Notes: generated by a model from the sequence alone, not told the origin. DNA of 64,000 nucleotides from Breviolum minutum Mf 1.05b.01 (GCA_000507305.1 DF240498.1:59384-123383); one strand, 5' to 3'. Counted from the stretch's first letter, positions 11,243 through 22,985 are shown. A program made the numbers and translations.

Positions 11243-11494
11243 TTACTCCTTAAATTTGGAGCTGCTGCTTTTCTTGTTGTGAGTAGAGATGCCATGGCTC
11301 TCTTCTTGGTTTTTTTTTAGCTCCCCCCAAAAAGCTATCAAAGCTAGATGATAAGTGACAAGTGATGGCCGAAAGCTCAAAAGAGACTGAAGAATCTTCA
11401 ATATCCCAAGTGTTCCAAACCAAAAATCCCTGGACTTGAATGAGAGTCTAGAACCAACTCTTCTATTGCAGAGTTTTCGCTGGCAAAATTCCAT
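11243..11494 (-). CDS. Candidate exon
   Basis: The 83-residue open frame has RVGSRLSFKSRDFWFGTLGI, a hydrophobic segment of about 20 residues, then a charged tail (GELKKNQEESHG). Splice borders unresolved. Confidence 0.33.
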   Translation of the reverse strand: MEFCQRKLCNRRVGSRLSFKSRDFWFGTLGILKILQSLLSFRPSLVTYHLALIAFWGELKKNQEESHGISTHNKKSSSSKFKE

Positions 11495-11499
11495 TCAGT

Positions 11500-12680
11500 C
11501 ACAGCCATATGAAGGGAAAAAACAGTGACCAGCACCACACGGCTGTGAATTCAATCCACCCCTCAATGAATGAGACTCAGACGTGGTGCATCCCTTATTG
11601 AGCCTGGTTCAGGTCTCTCAAAACTGAGTCTGATCAAGAGCAAAAAACAACAACTCGAATATATTTGACACTGGATTCTAGACCCTACACGTTGCAAAAC
11701 GGAATTCTCAATGTATCAGCTTGTCCACAATAATATCACCTCACAATGTACCTTCTCAACTGTCACAACCTATGGTCTGAACACATGATCAAAGGTTACA
11801 CGGTGATGGGTTTTCAAACGGCTTCCTGCCACCAACCAGTCAACAACTTTTGTTAGTTTCGTTGAAGATTCACGACTGCCTGACATGCATGCTTGATAGA
11901 AACTGCGTAGTTTGTTCAGCCACAACCAAATGCGAATCTTGTTCTGGGTGTGAGGTTGGTAAAGTTTGTCACTGCTGAGAAATCATCTTGTTTTCTGCTA
12001 GCTGCGTGGCTTTGCACATGGTGTCATGGCAAATGTTGGATCAGAATTATGACATCTATTTGCAAGTTAGGAAACCGCAGAAACTACGATTCACAGTCCT
12101 TTTCTGGTGATTTCAAGCGCAAATGACCCAAGACACCACCTGTAAGTGTAGAAGATCAACATTTTGAAGGATAAGTTGATCCAATCCACTTTAGTCAATC
12201 AAAATGCTCGTTTTGTTCCATCGATCAAACTACAAAAACAACCTTTCTTAGACAACATGGCCATTTTGGATACATAAAATCAGAAAATCAACTGCTTCGT
12301 CTCTCCGATATCTTCAGCAAATCTGGCCTGATCGATCCTCTTGAATGATGGGTGGCCTGACATGTAGGGAAAACGTTGGAAAACACAGCAACCGAGGAGC
12401 CGCTCGTCGATTTCATTTCTTGATTTCATCCAAAAAAACTCAAAAGGTTAGATGCTGTTGGACCTTTTTCAACATCCTTTGATGGCCAGTTTGCTACCGG
12501 TTCCTTGTTGCTAGTTGGCATGCACGTCCAAATCAGTGGAAAAAATCAACCCTTGTGACATTTCATGATCCTGGTTGGTGGATAAGGAATATGGAATGTT
12601 TTTTTTGTTTCCTACTTATATAAATGAGAATTTTGTCAACCATCTTCATTGCTAAAAAAAAGCCAAAGGCCCAACTGATG
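11500..12680. other. No convincing gene
   Basis: No frame of note on either strand; ordinary base composition with no repeat. It is presumed intron or intergenic DNA. Confidence 0.45.
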
Positions 12681-12685
12681 ACTTC

Positions 12686-12886
12686 TCAAAGGACACCAAC
12701 CTTCGAGAGTGAGCTGTGTTGAGAGTATGCCCCATCTGTTCCATCTTGCGATGAACACCTGGGAGCGCTAGTCACGTTATTGCAGTGCTGTGGATGTGAA
12801 AGTTCAACATATTGCAAAATGGTAACCTGACAGTTGCACCTTTTGAAGCCATCATCATGGTCTCTTTTCATCATCCCGAAAATCAA
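12686..12886 (-). CDS. Candidate Cys-containing exon
   Basis: The frame reads GFKRCNCQVTILQYVELSHP and later RCSSQDGTDGAYSQHSSLSK, followed by a GTTGGT donor. No function recognised. Confidence 0.4.
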   Translation of the reverse strand: MIFGMMKRDHDDGFKRCNCQVTILQYVELSHPQHCNNVTSAPRCSSQDGTDGAYSQHSSLSKVGVL

Positions 12887-13039
12887 TGATTTTTGACAAA
12901 AAACACATCAAAGAATCAGTGAAAACAAATGTTTTCGTGGAGATTTTTGAAAACTCACTGAGTCCATGACGGGCTTCACGATTTCCAAAGGGTTCCCGCG
13001 AACCTGCAAGGATTCGACGAAGGGCCGACCCCAGACCAC

Positions 13040-13300
13040 TGAAGAAACTTACATGACAATATAATATATTATATTGGATCTTACGAGTCTATAGAAACGT
13101 AAAAAATACTCTTGTACATATACCCATGTATTTCAGATATGACTGGTGTCTATAGATATAAATGCGGATAATGCTACGTATACTTGGACAGTATGCATGT
13201 ATATACAATTCATAACGCATATGGGTATGTGTGTATAGAATATCTATACAGTTTCATATATAACCCTGGAAGTCAATAACCATTTGAAGAATAGTATCTT
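13040..13300. other. AT-rich low-complexity stretch
   Basis: TA-rich with several TATA/ATAT clusters and no coding frame. Confidence 0.5.
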
Positions 13301-13630
13301 CTTTCAAATAAAAAACCTTACTTGAAAATGATCACGCGCACACCATTCAAACTTGTTTGGACTTTCAGGGTAGATGTGTATATAAAAATTGGGTGCTGCC
13401 AGAAAACTGTAACAATGGATTTTTTCCAGTTTTGCTCTTAATGCTCTGGGCATGACTATTCGTCAGCCAATGGCGTACGAAAAGCCAATTAAACTGTAAC
13501 AATGGATCATGAAGTTTTTTCAATTTTTGGGGCACTAAAATGGTGATGATTATTTTCCCACTCTGGGTCCGGGTGGATTAGTAGATTCTGTTCTCCACTG
13601 AGCACTCCGAACTGGCAGAACAGTCTTCAC

Positions 13631-13678
13631 CTGGCGATGTTTTGTCCAAGTTTCAGACCGTCGTTGTAGTAAGGAGCT
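13631..13678 (-). CDS. 48-base exon
   Basis: Between a tatag acceptor and an AG|GTGAAG donor the frame codes APYYNDGLKLGQNIA. Its phase (1 base in, 2 bases out) is self-consistent. Short, so only moderately supported. Confidence 0.38.
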
Positions 13679-14133
13679 CTATAGCGATCGTTTCAAGGTT
13701 GGAAGTTTGTAGGGTTTATTGTGTTGAGTTGTTTGGGAAGAGATTAAGACAAGAACATTACACTGTCTAGTGGAGATTCTTATAAACCCATTACACCCGT
13801 GAAGTTTAGGACATAGCCTCTGAAAAATGTTCTTTTTTGAAGATTGCTTTCCGTTACTTTCCTTTTGGGATGGTAGGAGTTTTAATGGTGTATATCAAAC
13901 TTCACCCGCACCCTGGAAGTTCAGTCACCATGTTCTCAATGGTTGAAGAACAAACACGTTTTGAACCTTTAGGGAGTTTCATCATCCTAACAAAGGGACC
14001 ATTTTTGAATCAGGGCTTGACTTCCATTTATCATTCTACATCAGGAGATTCCTACTATCAACGAGTTGGGGTAGAATGACTTCAATCGATTCCACCCAAC
14101 TGATGTTTTTCCTGGGAAAAATATTGGACTTAC

Positions 14134-14286
14134 CCAAAGCTCAAAGGTTGGGTTTCCAACGTTTTCAATGATGGCACTCCAAGCTGTTGAAACTGAAGAC
14201 ATGCAGCATTTTCCACGTATTTTGGCATCAAGTATCATGCCTCTTTTTGATACCTTCACATGGGAAACATATACAACAAATTGTTC
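14134..14286 (-). CDS. Well-supported 51-codon exon
   Basis: Acceptor gatgattcag and a perfect donor TTTGG|GTAAGT frame exactly 51 codons, phase 0 at both ends. The product reads EQFVVYVSHVKVSKRG, then LDAKIRGKCCMSS, then IENVGNPTFELW. It joins in phase to the exon at 14594-14697 across an intron of 307 bases. No family recognised. Confidence 0.65.
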
Positions 14287-14593
14287 CTGAATCATCAGCA
14301 AAACTTCAACTCCAGAATTTCATTGATGGATCCATGTTTTTTGGAGTTCCTTGAAATTGTGTTTCAACAATTCTTCAATTTTCCCTTCTACCTCTTGGCT
14401 CTCCAATGAGTTCTTCCAAGGGCCTGGGGTGGATGAATCCAGTCATCACGGGGGGGTCACCATGCGTCAACCGGCGGTTGAAGGTGATGTTTAAATCGCT
14501 TGCCAACACCATGGCTGTTTAAACCATCAAACTTTAGCTGGACGAAACAAACCTTCAAATTTGGAAGCTAAATCCAAACAATTCAAAAATTAC

Positions 14594-14697
14594 ATCTTCC
14601 ATCTTCCATTCATTGCGATCGAGGTTCACATCGAGCTTCTCTTCCGTGGACCGCCGTGGTGGTGTCTCATCACGCCGTGGCGGGTCATCTTCAAAGT
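14594..14697 (-). CDS. Charged exon joining the next in phase
   Basis: Acceptor gtttgctcccag; donor GAAGAT|GTAATT. The frame reads FEDDPPRRDETPPRRSTEEK, then LDVNLDRNEWKMED, and leaves phase 0, matching the start of the exon at 14286. The longer plus-strand ORFs over this stretch are shadows. It looks like an Arg/Pro-rich linker before a folded part. Confidence 0.6.
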
Positions 14698-15379
14698 CTG
14701 GGAGCAAACAAATGCGAGGTTTGATGGGCTTCCAATCCGGATTTATCCAAACAAAAAGAACAACTCCAGCATTATTTGTTTGGTGGGTTTACTTTTTGAT
14801 AACATGCATTTTTTTGAACATGCAGAAATGGAAGATATTTCTACCCTCCAAAAAACGAAGTTTGACGAATCTTCCAACTTATGTTTTTTGCTTGGCAGTT
14901 TTTCGGAGAGAAAAAATCTGATTAAGTTGATGTTCGTTCACCTGAAAGGATTGTTGTCAGGTCGGAAGAATATCTTTCCCTATATCTTTTCGCAAGCCCA
15001 AACGTGATCAAGGTGCAATGATGATTCAGGATGATTCAGGTTTGAATCCATGACCTACTGTTAATGGTTCAGAAATCCGGCCAACCAGTTGAGTTGGCTA
15101 TTTTAAACCCATTATTTCTGATCCGGGTTTTATAGCATCCTAGCTGGTGATCTTTGCATTTCTTCCAACCTTCAGTAGGAAAAGTCGAGTTTCTTCTCCA
15201 GCAACTAACAATGAAAAATACTTCACTTTGCTGGAATGGATGATCATTTTTCAGATTCCCCGGAGCTTTTAGTCAACAGCAATGGTTGAAAATTCGGTGC
15301 TATTCGATTCTTGGAGTAATGACAATGGATGACAATGGTTTGATGAGGACGAAAAATACTCTTCTCGATTCGAAACCTC

Positions 15380-15535
15380 GATGAATGAAGTCTGTGGGTC
15401 TTTACGAAAAAAACGAAAAACACATTGGCTAATTTTCCACAAAACCGGCCCCCCCCATGCGATGCCTGAAACTATCTCATCTTTTGGCCGGGTCCGTCGC
15501 GACCGGCGGGTGAAGGACTCTTCCTTCAATCAACT
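15380..15535 (-). CDS. Candidate exon, basic
   Basis: The frame reads EESFTRRSRRTRPKDEIVSG and AWGGPVLWKI. The plus strand also has an open frame. Placed on minus because of composition and neighbours. Confidence 0.3.
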
Positions 15536-16635
15536 GCTTCAATACGATTAAAGCATTGCTCAAATTGGACGATCTGAGTTTCAGTGAGTCCTTTGGCACA
15601 TTTCTTTTGGTTTTGTGACGTTTCACAGGAGTTCCAGTGCCATGGAGGATAAGTCATTCATTTGGAGGGTCAGATTGAACCGCACACCTCTGGAAATCTG
15701 TCAACACCTCGATCTCCGAAACCTCGAATCACGACTTCAAGGTGAAAAATCTCTGCAGGGATTTTTTTTTGCTGATGTCCAAGATCGCAAACGTGACCCA
15801 CATTTTTAATCAAAACACATGTGCTGCAATCATCATCAACTGTAACAACCATCGGCCAAAATAAGGGCCCCCATTGATCCCAGTCCACCCGCCTCTTCGA
15901 GGATTCACTTTAATTCGGGTGTCTGTCAGGGTTGAGCCATGGGCCAAGTGGATCTATGGTTACTAACATGACTCAAGATTCGCAATCCTTGCAATTAAAA
16001 ATGCAGAAACTGCAAACATGTTCCAGGATGTTCCAGGTCAAATTATACTTCCTAACATCTTCTATCATCTTTTGTTTTCTTGAAATCTGCCAAGATTTAA
16101 TATCCACCAAAAGTTGCACCATCTTAGGGGATTTTCCACTCACCCCTGTGCCTCCTTGCACCTGGGTGATTTCAAATCGCAAGCTGCATCGATCCTGTCA
16201 TCCACATAGAAATCCATGAAACCAAGAAATTTGTACCCAAAACAATCATCATAATTGAAGATTGAAGAAATTCAACCCAACTCTTCAAGCCAGCCATCTT
16301 CTCCAAAATCTCCAGTCGGTCAAACGTTCAATCCATGATTTTTCCACGAGTTTGCCTCGTGGAACATGTGGATTTGGGCCTTGGGATGGGGCGCATAACG
16401 GATGGGAGCCAAGATTTCCATGGATAAAACTTCCTAAGAATCCACAAACACCAGGACATTTAGTTAGGACCAACGGAACACCTGGAAAGTTTCAAGTGGA
16501 AAGAAAGAAATGTCGGCAATTCTTGGTAGATTTGTTGATTGTAATTTTTTACAATCCAAAACGAAGCTTGCTCTTGATCGGAGACACTCAATTCATGGTG
16601 TGTTGGCATAGGTTCCTTGAAGTTTCACTGTTTTC

Positions 16636-16805
16636 GGTGTGGAAAACTCCACCCAAAAAGCTATCAACTTGCTGTGTTTTTGGGCAACCCTGGCTGCTTC
16701 CAGGACTTGATCTCTGGAATAGCCTCCAAAATCCAGGGTTGTCCGGAGGCATACGGGGTTTTCACATATGGAAGCTCATCTCCAGATATTTTGAATCGTA
16801 TTTGA
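16636..16805 (+). CDS. Candidate plus-strand exon
   Basis: The frame reads KSYQLAVFLGNPGCFQDLIS and GCPEAYGVFTYGSSSPDILN before a stop at 16805. It is more protein-like than the 204-residue ORF that overlaps it in another frame. Orientation differs from its neighbours, which lowers confidence. Confidence 0.3.
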
Positions 16806-16921
16806 TCAATCCATTTATCCCCATTTTTTTCTGTTGGAAAATGATTTTCATGTACCGGGATCTAAAACGATTGTGAAAAAATAGCAATTTTTAGGTTGTT
16901 CCATTGCCATCCTGAGGGCAC

Positions 16922-17035
16922 CTTCATCTGCGGCCCAAGAATCCATCAAATTCTGGAGCCTTAGGCTGGGACAATGCTTCAAATGTGGCCCCATGTCATG
17001 TCTATCCAAATGTGACAATTGTCTTCTAAAATCAT
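16922..17035 (-). CDS. Exon of 38 codons
   Basis: Acceptor gattcccag; donor GAAG|GTGCCC. The frame reads DDFRRQLSHLDRHDMGPHLK and RLQNLMDSWAADE. Its phase is consistent (2 bases in, 1 base out). Unknown function. Confidence 0.45.
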
Positions 17036-17471
17036 CTGGGAATCCGAATTTGTTTGAAGAAATCCCCTTCAGGAAACGTGCAATGACACAAATTGGATGC
17101 AGAGATTTCACTGGCAAAATGAAATGGAAGCGTATCTGTTCTGTGGTTGGTGAAGACAATATTAATATGCGACAATATTCGAGTATCACAGGAAAAGAAT
17201 AATACATGATCAGCATTCTTCCCCTCAAAGTTCATAGACCTTGCGATGGTTTCGATTTCACTTCCAAGCTGGTTCATATGCCTAATTATTCCGTTCTTCT
17301 TCTAATTCATTTCATGTCTTTGTTGCTGTTGTTCGTCCCTTTCAAGTGCCACCTCTACTTGCAACAGGCATTTCTTGTTCTGATCCTTTCAAGCAACATG
17401 AACGCTCCACTGTTGACCATTAACCCTCTTGGACGTCGTTCGGCATATCGTCCAAAGCCTCAACAACAAAA

Positions 17472-17532
17472 AGCTTCCAGTTGGGAGGCTTCAACATAAC
17501 TTAGGTATTAAAACACATCCCAACTGGAAGCT
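17472..17532. repeat. Perfect 15-bp inverted repeat with 31-base loop
   Basis: Arms AGCTTCCAGTTGGGA (17472-17486) and its exact complement (17518-17532). It could form a hairpin in RNA or be the ends of a very small element. No further copy was noticed. Confidence 0.7.
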
Positions 17533-17837
17533 AGAATCATGGAAAATCATGGAAATATAAGGCTACCCCAAGCCCACCCTACAACTCCGCTACTCTTACT
17601 CTCAGATACTTACCTTACTCTCAGAGACTCTAATTCCCCTTCCAAATTTCCGTGCGGGAGGAGTAGCATCGGCGGGGGGGATATGTAAAACACCATTCCT
17701 AGCACATATATCTATCAAAACAAAATGAATAATATAAACAACAGTTTTTTACGTTATTCATTATTGTTTTCCATTCTTTTGGAAAATCAGTAAGCACCGT
17801 CTATTATCTACCTTACTTGAACTTCGGATTTGAATTG

Positions 17838-18610
17838 TAGAAGATAAACCTGTTCCTTCCCATATAAACTATGTTCAACACCCAAATTCATGTGCCTTCA
17901 TTGAAAAAGTAGATTGTAAGATATGAAACACTTCTTGACCAAATTCATTACCTATTTTTGTTCAACAAACAAATTCATTTACCTTTAATTCAAAACCGGA
18001 GGTAAGAGATAAATCAGTTCTGTACCAAACTCATCAACTCATTTTTCCAATAAGCATATTCATTGACATTTATTGAAAGAAGATTGTAAGAGAGGACACA
18101 CTTCTTTAGCAAAGTCATCAACTGATTTTTTTCAGCAAACATTTTCAAAAACCTGTATTTGTATATTGAAAACTGATGTAAGAGAAAAGCAGTTCTTTAG
18201 TCATCAACTGATGTTCAATACGCATCATCATGTATAATCTTTACAAACAAATGGTAAGAGATACAGATAACCAATTCTTTACCAACTCCATCAACAATTC
18301 ATTTCAACGAGCACCGTCATTGCCCCACTAGCAAATTGTATGAGACTGAGATAATAGCAATTCTGTACCATATTCATTGACATATCCTTTGCGAGAAATA
18401 TGAGCATGGTTGCCTTTTTTTTAAACGTAGTAGAAAACACTAAGTCTTTACCATGTTGTTCATTCACAGTTGTTTTCAATCAGAATTGCTGGAATTGCTA
18501 TTGATTAAGAATTGATTGTAGGAGATAAACCAGCTCTTTACCCAATTCAGCAAGAAATATCATCTACAAGCAAAATCCAATATCCTATTTGTCTTAAATC
18601 ATGACTATCA
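17838..18610. repeat. Decayed tandem repeat, about 85 bp x 9
   Basis: A recurring block, roughly GTAAGAGATAAA..CAGTTCTTTACC..ATTCATCAAC, starts near 17838, 17917, 18002, 18087, 18178, 18254, 18338, 18428 and 18518. The spacing is 76-91 bases. Copies differ a lot, so the array is old. It lies in a markedly AT-rich island (about 17.6-19.5 kb). Confidence 0.6.
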
Positions 18611-18896
18611 TTTTTCCATAAGCACCTATTCGCCACTTTGCCCTTATCTCTTCCCTCTGTCTCAATCGTTTCGTTTAACATCTACCTTATCCAATGGTGT
18701 AAATGTCCGTCATCTATGTTGCTTCTCTATACTTTTGATTTCTCATATAAATTTCAATTTTGGTTTCCAAGGCATCGTATTCGTAGTAGCCTTAAACATT
18801 TCTTGAGACATGACATTTAGCTTCGTATATCGAAAAATAGTTTCATACATATGATGTTTTCCTTCTTGCGCATATTTTCCGGCACTTTTCAGAGTT

Positions 18897-19136
18897 CTAC
18901 TGTCTTGACATGTTGGATTTTCCTTTGACTATTTTACCCCATCTATCGCAAGTCCATTCATGCTTCAGCTTTTCCATTAGTATCGTTGGGCTTAGTATTG
19001 CAAAATCCATTGTCCTGTTTTCTCCAATCACCATTTCGTCTTTTCTTGACAGTTTCACAATCACTTGACGAGACACTTGTTGAAACCTGATCTTCTTCAC
19101 GGATTCATTTCCACAACAAATCAAAATTAGAATCAC
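18897..19136 (-). CDS. 79-residue open frame, basic, probable terminal exon
   Basis: The frame reads NESVKKIRFQQVSRQVIVKL, then KDEMVIGENRTMDFAILSPT, then MEKLKHEWTCDRW, and stops at 18897. A possible acceptor (aaattag) precedes it. A/T-rich codons match the AT-rich island it sits in. Function unknown. Confidence 0.45.
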   Translation of the reverse strand: MILILICCGNESVKKIRFQQVSRQVIVKLSRKDEMVIGENRTMDFAILSPTILMEKLKHEWTCDRWGKIVKGKSNMSRQ

Positions 19137-19573
19137 TAATTTCCTGCCTCAATCCACTATTGACCAGATATGCTGGCATTGTAATGTTAATTATGTAAGG
19201 TGCTATATCTAGTTTGAAAAATAGTGAAATCAAATTATCCTGTCATAGAGTTTCTACTGCAAGCAGAGAAGGCAGAACACCGAAATACCAACAAGAAAGA
19301 ACGAACCGTCACAGTCAATGATTGTAGAAGGAAGAAGATATTCATACGACAAGAGCAAGCCAGTATCCAAAATACTTTTTCAAGTTGCAATGAGTAAGAA
19401 ACACTCAAGAATACAAAAGCTTTGCAAATAAAAAGGCAAGAACCACCATTCTAAAAAAGAGATCGGACAATGCTTTGAAAACTTAGGTCATGAAAAGTAG
19501 GGTCAAAACAACACGGTGCCAAAAGAGCTTTCAAGAGCTACGCCAATTACTTTACATTAGTTGATGACCAATA

Positions 19574-19994
19574 TAATTACCGATGGTTTTTTTTTCGCTA
19601 CATTGGCCTTCATCAACTTTGAGAACCTCATCGTCCCACGACATCCCCCACATTTGGCTCGATCGACTCACCAAAGCTTTGGAAATCCGCGTGCTCCGAT
19701 CGTGGGGCCGCAGTGGTGGCGTCCGCGATCGGCGTCTGGTGCGAATGTGTTTCACAAGTTGATGTTGACGAAAGGGACATTGCTAGAAAAGACTACAAGA
19801 ACAATGGATTCCGCCGACCAAATTATCCCACCCAAACATTGGAAGTCTAGAGAAGCAGTAGAAACTAGTGAGAAGTTAGCGACTTTGAGATAAGTTTCTA
19901 CTAAGCTGCAAACTTCATCAGTTCTTCTGGCTCTCTGAGAATCGAAATATTCCCCCAACCAAGTGCTTAGAATGCTAGTAGTCTGCACCGACAT
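19574..19994 (-). CDS. Two candidate exons, the lower with an RS-like motif
   Basis: The upper part (about 19885-19985) reads LGEYFDSQRARRTDEVCSLV. The lower part (about 19574-19755) reads IRTRRRSRTPPLRPHDRSTR and then MWGMSWDDEVLKVDE. The RRRSRTPP motif recalls Arg/Ser-rich splicing proteins, but that is only a resemblance. A plus-strand frame is also open here. Confidence 0.33.
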
Positions 19995-20445
19995 ATGGCA
20001 AATCCATGGGAAATTCCAGAAGTGGGAATTTTCAAATCATGTTGATGGAAACTGCCCTCCTAAAAGCAAGGATGTACCACCCAACCCGCGTGGTTTGTTG
20101 AATCCGGAAAGTCATAGGGCAAAAATGCTGGGGTGATCGCACTGCAAGGATGCTGTGATGCTGTCATGCTGCTGATTTGCATGTGACACATATTTCCACA
20201 CCCAGTCATGTCTTACTAAATTGAGCACGGATACACATACTACATAACCTAAGAATCAGTCACATTTCAGCAGTCATGTCCAAACCATGAATGTGTAGTT
20301 GGATGCCTGTAAGATGTTGTCAAATGTTGTTGGTGTACTATCTCACTACAGCTACAAAGAACACATTGAATCGAACATGTATCAAGGCATAGTGCTGTTG
20401 CATTGAACTTGCGCGGTGGCAGCCACAAAACAAGCTGCCTCCTCT

Positions 20446-20750
20446 CTAGTCTCCACTTTCAGTAACCCGGGAGTCGTCTAGAGCAGGGATTAGTCGCAAA
20501 TAGTACTTGACTGAACCATTACTTGACTGAACTATAGTAATTGACTGAACTGTGACTCTGCGATCTCCTTCGTATATCGGAAGTTTCTCAACTAAACTTC
20601 CTTCGATCATTTTGCAGCCATAGTGTCTCTCAAAAGGGTTCCCAAATCCAATAACATTGCACAGCCCCGAGTTGCGTTTATAGCGACCCTTTTTATCCAC
20701 CACCAACCAGCCCGAGGGGAAACTCCAACCAAGATGATTCCTGTGGCAGC
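20446..20750 (-). CDS. C-terminal domain next to the RCC1-like gene
   Basis: The open frame starts where the RCC1-like frame ends and contains GNPFERHYGCKMIEGSLVEK and LPIYEGDRRVTVQS, ending at a stop near 20446. It may be the last part of the same protein, reached by splicing or in a different frame, since no separate start codon is evident. A diverged copy of its KLPIYE segment lies at 24274-24310. Confidence 0.45.
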
Positions 20751-22246
20751 TCAAGAAACAAACATAAGAAACATACGAAACATTAGCTGATGTTGAACTG
20801 CCGAACTGTCACCGCCATGTTGTGCCTGACCCCAGGTAACGACAGATCCATCTTCGAGAATGGCGGCAAAGGCCCTACCTGTGGCTTGAAACTGCCGCAC
20901 ACTCTTGAGCTGATCTTGAACTGCCGAACTGTCACTGCCACAGTCTGCCTCACCCCAGGTAACGACAGATCCATCTTCCAGAATTGCAGCAAAGGCCCCA
21001 CCTGTGGCTTGAATCTGCTGCACACCCCCGAGCTGATCTTGAACTGTCGAACTGTCACCGCCATCGTCTGCATNNNNNNNNNNNNNNNNNNNNNNNNNNN
21101 NNNNNNNNNNNNNNNNNNNNNNNNNNNNNNNNNNNNNNNNNNNNNNNNNNNNNNNNNNNNNNNNNNNNNNNNNNNNNNNNNNNNNNNNNNNNNNNNNNNN
21201 NNNNNNNNNNNNNNNNNNNNNNNNNNNNNNNNNNNNNNNNNNNNNNNNNNNNNNNNNNNNNNNNNNNNNNNNNNNNNNNNNNNNNNNNNNNNNNNNNNNN
21301 NNNNNNNNNNNNNNNNNNNNNNNNNNNNNNNNNNNNNNNNNNNNNNNNNNNNNNNNNNNNNNNNNNNNNNNNNNNNNNNNNNNNNNNNNNNNNNNNNNNN
21401 NNNNNNNNNNNNNNNNNNNNNNNNNNNNNNNNNNNNNNNNNNNNNNNNNNNNNNNNNNNNNNNNNNNNNNNNNNNNNNNNNNNNNNNNNNNNNNNNNNNN
21501 NNNNNNNNNNNNNNNNNNNNNNNNNNNNNNNNNNNNNNNNNNNNNNNNNNNNNNNNNNNNNNNNNNNNNNNNNNNNNNNNNNNNNNNNNNNNNNNNNNNN
21601 NNNNNNNNNNNNNNNNNNNNNNNNNNNNNNNNNNNNNNNNNNNNNNNNNNNNNNNNNNNNNNNNNNNNNNNNNNNNNNNNNNNNNNNNNNNNNNNNNNNN
21701 NNNNNNNNNNNNNNNNNNNNNNNNNNNNNNNNNNNNNNNNNNNNNNNNNNNNNNNNNNNNNNNNNNNNNNNNNNNNNNNNNNNNNNNNNNNNNNNNNNNN
21801 NNNNNNNNNNNNNNNNNNNNNNNNNNNNNNNNNNNNNNNNNNNNNNNNNNNNNNNNNNNNNNNNCGCAGCAAAGGCCCACCTGTGCTTGAATCTGCTGCA
21901 CACCCCTGAGCTGGTCTTGAACAGCCGAACTATCACCGCCACAGTCTGCCTCACCCCAGGTAACGATCGTGCTATCTCCATGACACCACAAGGCAAACGC
22001 ATATTCTGTTGATGCCAGTTGTGGTTGAAGTACCAGAGCTGTAAGGCACTCTCCGTCCTCTATCTCTGCTTCTTCCAAGGTTTGCTCAAGATTCATCAAG
22101 ACTCGATTCTTGGCAGTGATAAGTCGAAGGTATTTTTTCCCAAAGGCTCGTTGGGCCTTTGTCCTTACATTTTGAACCGTGGATGAAGGCAGAAGTGCTA
22201 GAAACTCCGGATTCCCATTCAGCAAAGCGACATGTATTTTTAGCAT
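20751..22246 (-). CDS. RCC1-like repeat protein with ubiquitin-like N-terminus (gap inside)
   Basis: The start chosen is ATG at 22246. An AG further up (tctccag) leaves open that an upstream exon exists. Residues 1-70 look ubiquitin-like (MLKIHVALLNGN, LITAKNRVLMNLEQTLEEAE, DGECLTALVLQP). Then follow RCC1-type repeats of 41 residues (123 bp) with the core AAILEDGSVVTWGEADCGGD and SSAVQDQL. The RCC1 fold is a beta-propeller used in protein-protein contacts. Proteins of this make-up are abundant in Symbiodiniaceae and are often annotated HERC- or UVR8-like; the actual role is unknown. The N gap (21074-21864) hides about six repeats. At the gap's right edge two bases are missing relative to the sister repeats, which breaks the frame; sequencing error is likely. 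The frame ends in a stop at 20751 after an altered last repeat. Confidence 0.8.
21074..21864. other. Assembly gap (791 N)
   Basis: It falls inside the 123-bp repeat array of the RCC1-like gene, a typical place for short-read assembly to fail. The true length is unknown. Confidence 0.99.
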
Positions 22247-22799
22247 CAAGCTGGAGACGTCCAAACAAATCCTGACGACTCAAAACATGAGCAATGAATC
22301 TCTACTTCACACGACTTGAGCCCGACAGATTTTTGTTCAAACACTTTTTTAAAGCAGCGGTTTTGCCAAATGTTTCTTGCTCTGGATGGCAAAAGAACAA
22401 TGGCGGATTGGAGAACCAAAGTGGATGAATTTCAACTGGCTATTGATCAACCTACTTGGACCATTACTTTGGTGTAGCTGTCTTCACCCTGTGCGCGGCA
22501 GGCCCCCTGCCCGACCATCCCCGGGGCCATCCAGCAGTTAAGGGGCTGGTGATGTTGTAATCAATACAGTATGTTTACTATTATACCAGTAGTGCCCGGA
22601 CAAGCCGGGGGCGGAAGTTTCAAAGAAAAAAAAACTATAAGTCAAAGAAAGAATTTGCCTATAGAATGCGCGCAAGGCGACCGACCAGCGCGATGCCCAA
22701 ACCATTTCTTTGCTGTGAACGAGCCTTCTGCTGTTCCATGGTGGTGATGTGACCTGTTTTGATGTCATGAAGTTGCGGCGTGAGATGAAGTAATGTGCT

Positions 22800-22985
22800 T
22801 GGTTGTGAGGTGACATGGGGTGAGCTACTGTGGTTAGTTGCGACGTGGCATGTCATGTCATGTCACTTGATGTGCTGGTCATGTCATTTGATGCGATGTG
22901 ATTGCTTGTGTTGCGTCATGTCACGTGATGCAATGCGATGTCATGTGATGTGCGCTCATGTGAAGAGCTGTCATCTGTTGTACCC
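22800..22985. repeat. Degenerate ATGTCATGTGATG-type repeat
   Basis: Many short variants of catgtcatgtgatg in imperfect tandem. No coding value. Confidence 0.5.

Noticed and set aside
16262-16876. 204-residue plus-strand ORF
   Set aside because: Composition is Trp/Phe/Pro-heavy without a domain; two better shorter frames overlap it (plus 16636-16805, and minus 16922-17035 close by). Judged chance.
20790-22012. Plus-strand ORFs across the RCC1-like gene
   Set aside because: Antisense shadows, mostly N; the minus frame carries the RCC1 repeats.
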